A stretch of DNA of 64,000 bases from assembly GCA_951812925.1 (NCBI GenBank), contig OX638371.1, positions 32,834,101-32,898,100 on the forward strand, in the 5' to 3' direction. The DNA is from Calliopum simillimum (Eukaryota > Arthropoda > Insecta > Diptera > Lauxaniidae). Shown here piece by piece: positions 60,796 to 64,000 of this stretch. Under the pieces are notes generated by a model. It saw nothing but the letters and a program-made list of their open reading frames with translations, did not search any database and was not told the origin of the DNA. A program made the translations under genes and the position numbers. Every line of letters begins with the position of its first letter. Position 1 is the stretch's first letter.

Positions 60796-61830
60796 CATAG
60801 TAGTTCGTAGCATTAGTTAGCGTGGTATTGTGCCAAGACGATACTGTGAAAGTGAAAACATAGAAATTGGTAGCATTTAGTTAGAACAGTATTGAGCCAA
60901 GCCGATACTGAGTGAGAGTAGTAAACCTAAATAGTGGGGCCTGTAGTTAGCACAGTATTGAGCCAAGACGATACTGCGAGAGTGAGACAGGGTAATCACT
61001 AGGAGCATTTAGATATAACTGTATTAAGCCAAGACGATACGGTGGGAGCGGGACAGCAAAGTCACTAGTAGCCTTTAGTTAGCACAGTATTGAGCCAAGA
61101 CGATACTGCGAGAGTGAGATAGCATAGTCACTAGTAGCCTTTAGTTAGAACAGTATTGAGCCAAGCCGATACTGAGTGAGAGTAGTAAACCTAAATAGTG
61201 GGGCCTGTAGTTAGCACAGTATTAAGCCAAGACGATACTGCAAGAGTGAGACAGCGTAATCACTAGGAGTATTTAGATATAACTGTATTGAGCCAAGACG
61301 ATACGGTGGGAGCGGGACAGCATAGTCACTAGTAGCCTTTAGTTAGCACAGTATTGAGCCAAGACGATACTGCGAGAGTGAGACAGCATAGTCACTAGTA
61401 GCCTTTAGTTAGAACAGTATTGAGCCAAGCCGATACTGAGAGAGTGAGACAGCATAATCACTAGGAGTTTTCGGTTATAACGGTATTACGCCGATACGGT
61501 GAGAGTGAATAGGCACTAGTAGCCTTAGTTAGCACAGTATTGAGCCAAGACGATACTGCGAGAGCGAGATAGCATAATTGCTAGGAGTATTTAGATATAA
61601 CTGTATTGAGCCAAGACGATACGGTGAGAATGAGACAGCATAGTCGCTAGGGGCTTTTAGTTAAAACAGTATTGAGCCAAGCCGATACTGCGCGAGTGAG
61701 ACGGCATAACCACTAGGAGTTTTCGGTTATAACAGTACCAAGTCAAGCCGATACGGCGAGAGTGAGATAGTATAATCACTAGGAGAATTCAGTTATAACG
61801 GTATTGAGCCAAGCCGGTACTGTGTAGGTA
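60796..61830. repeat. 66-bp tandem array with a 264-bp higher-order period
   Basis: About 15 units of roughly 66 bp, each with GTATTGAGCCAAG(A/C)CGATAC. The segment TTAGAACAGTATTGAGCC starts at 60881, 61145 and 61409, exactly 264 bp apart, and ATAGTGGGGCCTG at 60931 and 61195 keeps the same spacing, so blocks of four units were amplified together. Most units contain the dyad CAGTAT-12 bases-ATACTG. The array ends 35 bp before a TATA box, which suggests enhancer-like repeats of an LTR rather than a satellite. Confidence 0.85.
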
Positions 61831-61864
61831 GGACGTGCGAACCGGATTGTAACGCGCGCAAAGG

Positions 61865-61906
61865 TATAAATAAGGTACCGTAGTTTTAAGAAAGGCTGTT
61901 AATAAA
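61865..61906 (+). promoter_or_regulatory. TATA box and nearby AATAAA after the array
   Basis: GGTATAAATAAGG (TATAAATA at 61865-61872) is a strong TATA match on the plus strand. AATAAA lies at 61901-61906 and another at 61911. This spacing is usual in LTRs, where promoter and poly(A) signal are close together. No downstream coding frame was found. Confidence 0.5.
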
Positions 61907-62135
61907 AGAAATAAAAGAAGAAAACCGGTGTTTATATTTAATTCAAACGGATAACTGTTAACCTTTTCTCCCAAAATAAAAATATTTTGTGACGCAAACC
62001 TTGGCCACCAGCGAGACAAGACCTCGGCGCTAGCAAAAGCTTCGTCACAAACTTTCGTCTGTCAGGATAACATTTTCAATTGCATTAGTGCGTTTATAGT
62101 ACAGATTAACGCTGTCGTCTCTCTATGCTTTAATA

Positions 62136-63239
62136 GGTACAAACCATGTGTAAACGATCAAGAAATTTGTTCATGGCATCCGATTTGGCTATAAATTGGC
62201 ATATGCAATAGTTGCATAGTGGAAAAAATTACTACCAAATATTTTTTCAAAATTTAAAAAAATGGCGGAGATATGGGACTTTGGAATTTTTAGGTGAGTT
62301 TTTTTTGAGAAGCTATAACTTCGGTTGCATTTATCCAATTTTCAATTTTAAGGTGTTAAATTATTTGTCTTAAAACAGACTTTAAAATAAAAACTAGCAA
62401 ACATTTTTTTTTTTTTTTATATATAGTTTACACTAAAAAAAAAAATTTTAATTGAGTTTCCCAAAATATGTCCTTTTTAATATTTTTTATTTTTCTTGTA
62501 AAAAAAGCTACAAGTGTAACTTACCAGTCCTCCAAAAATTGGAGTGGGCCTGCCAGTGGTTCTCCAGAAAAACAATAAAATGTAGCATCTTCCCCAATTT
62601 TTCAGTACATTTTTTTAATTTAAAATTTTTATTAAAAAAAATTTTCAAATGCTGAAAATAGTTTATTGACTGTTTTTTTGCTTGTATAGTACTAATATAA
62701 GTACCAACGCACTTTTTTCAAATTCAAATTAACGTTTAATTAAAAATTTCAAATTCAAAAAAATTGTACTGAAAAATTGCGGCAAAAGCTACATTTTATT
62801 GTTTTTCTGGAGAACCACTGGGAGGCCCACTCCAATTTTTGGAGGACTGGTAAGTTACACTTGTAGCTTTTTTTACAAGAAAAATAAAAAATATTAAAAA
62901 GGACATATTTTGGGAAACTCAATTTAAATTTTTTTTTTTCAGTGTAAACTATATGAGAAAAAAAAAAAAAAATGTTTGCTAGTTTTTATTTCAAAGCCTG
63001 TTTTAAGACATATCATTTAACACTATAAATTTCCAAATTGGATAAATGCAACCGAAGTTATAGCTTCTCAAAAAAAACTCACCTAAAAATTTCAAAGTCC
63101 CATATCTCCGCCATTTTTTTAAATTTTGAAAAAATATTTGGTAGTAATTTTTTCCACTATGCAACTATTGCTTATGCCAATTTATAGCCAAATCGGATGC
63201 CATAAAAAAAATCTTGATCGTTTTGAAATGGTTTGTACC
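62136..63239. mobile_element. 1.1-kb near-perfect palindromic element with AATA flanks
   Basis: GGTACAAACCAT and ATGGTTTGTACC are perfect inverse ends, with AATA on both sides (62132-62135 and 63240-63243). Pairing runs almost to the centre near 62690: GGCATCCGATTTGGCTATAA, GGCGGAGATATGGGACTTT, GAAGCTATAACTTCGGTTGC and CTACAAGTGTAACTTACCAG all have partners. No coding frame. The high arm identity suggests a young element or gene conversion between arms. Confidence 0.85.
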
Positions 63240-63243
63240 AATA

Positions 63244-64000
63244 GTGAAAGAGTAAAACATGACTTGACAAGTCACCAGATAAAACGTTGCACAGCGACAA
63301 TTCTGGCACTATTTTTATTTTTGTGATGAGCAAACAAAGACCAAGACCATAGTAGTCTCGAGCATTGGTCTTGGTTTTAATATTGATTTTTGGTTTCGGT
63401 CTTGGCTATTAAGTCTTGGTCTCGGTCTTAGTATTGTAAAATTTCTGAATATTGTTGACTAGTCAAAATTACAAAACTCTTTTTTTCTAAAGCAGTTGTG
63501 TTTTTAAGATGCTAAATTCCAAATTGAGAGATGATTAATGCTCGAAAAGGCAGTGACATAGCCCCATGCATCCTTATGAAGTTGTGAATTTGAACGAAAA
63601 TGGAAAAAAGTTAATTTCTCTTGCTCATTAAGCATTATTTTTTGAATAAAAAAACCATCAGGAAAACCAAGGAAAGGCTTAATAAGTTGAGTGTGGAGTC
63701 TGCCCCAATAATTTCAGTGGTTTACTTAGTTCGAAGCAAATAAGACATTAAACCAGAAATTGTTGATAAAACCCCTAGAATGATATTGGACGATTGGAGA
63801 ACAAATATGAATGAGATAGCTAAGGCTGTTGGCATCTAAATTGACATGAATAATTGGATATGAAAAAGCGATTTGCGCAATGTCTGCCGCTATTGTTTAA
63901 ACTCGAACATAAACGGAACAGTGTGACCAGTTCAAAGGAGAGTTTAGCATAATCCGAACGGTTTTTTCGAAACATCCAATATAGTGGGTTTTTGCGGGAA
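63244..64000. other. Non-coding, with a mariner fragment
   Basis: Short GGTCTTGG/CCAAGACC repeats occur at 63330-63425. At 63751-63837 the plus strand reads PEIVDKTPRMILDDWRTNMN, EIAKAVGI and a stop, which resembles the helix-turn-helix part of a mariner transposase. No terminal repeat is in view; the window ends soon after. Confidence 0.45.

Larger units (their letters stand above)
54788..62066 (+). mobile_element. Putative solo LTR broken by two later insertions
   Basis: ATAACA occurs immediately before TGTGGCAACACC (54782-54787) and again after GTCAGG (62067-62072). Removing the hAT-like element and the gypsy element with one copy of each duplication leaves about 1.41 kb. In that remainder a TG start is followed by a tandem array, then TATAAATA (61865), then AATAAA (61901) and a final 160 bp: the order of U3, R and U5 in an LTR. 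The 3' edge AGG is not the usual CA, and the 6-bp repeat could be chance. This is an inference. Confidence 0.4.

Noticed and set aside
60796..61830. CRISPR-like regular repeats
   Set aside because: The whole 66-bp unit is repeated, with no unique spacers, and the DNA is an insect nuclear genome; it is a tandem array.

Overview
The window looks like AT-rich fly (Diptera) nuclear DNA, most likely from a tephritid-type fruit fly. The reasons are one long open frame whose best recalled match is the Drosophila Tartan/Capricious family, many degenerate repeats of the GTGGCAC-GCCC type, a retroposon tail ending TTAACCTAACC, and transposase relics of insect Tc1/mariner, mariner and PIF/Harbinger families. 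The species is an inference; no search could be run.

Only one host gene is well supported: a single-exon coding region at 27801-30008 (+) for a 735-residue, membrane-spanning leucine-rich-repeat cell-surface protein, probably tartan. A 3' splice site at 27638-27639 and a possible 5' UTR exon ending near 26208 suggest a non-coding first exon and a 1.4-kb intron. Four upstream ATGs lie just before the start. Poly(A) signals follow within 0.9 kb. Most of the remaining 60 kb is transposon-derived.

Left flank (1-25160): a non-LTR RNase H relic split by a Tc1-like element (2400-4390); an unclassified interspersed repeat carrying a small MITE (4395-5285); then a series of long inverted-repeat (foldback) elements at about 6.9-7.6, 10.2-10.8, 11.1-11.8, 14.7-15.1, 15.2-16.1, 16.1-16.6 and 17.9-19.2 kb; a decayed mariner (19.3-20.3 kb); and a short retroposon with a 12-bp target duplication (21.7 kb).

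Right flank (30900-54290): more foldback elements at 32.5, 33.2 (TTAA-type), 35.4, 42.8, 49.3 and 50.7-52.1 kb; a PIF/Harbinger transposase relic (44.4-45.2 kb); and a second Tc1-like copy (45.3-48.0 kb) that contains another copy of the interspersed repeat, itself hit by a foldback element.

Far right (54290-63240) is a deeply nested block. A putative solo LTR (54788-62066) is broken by a 920-bp hAT-like element with an 8-bp duplication and by a 4,938-bp Ty3/gypsy retrotransposon (55853-60790, minus strand) with LTRs that read as identical, a 5-bp duplication, a complete pol, a gag broken by one frameshift and a TTTAAAC slippery site. Next to it is a 66-bp tandem array with a 264-bp higher-order period, ending at a TATA box. 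A 1.1-kb palindrome with AATA flanks follows.

The most unusual pattern is that many of the foldback elements share one recurring internal module, built around a TCGTACGA-like core next to GAGATAT/GAGTTAT. This suggests one modular family of palindromic elements rather than unrelated MITEs.
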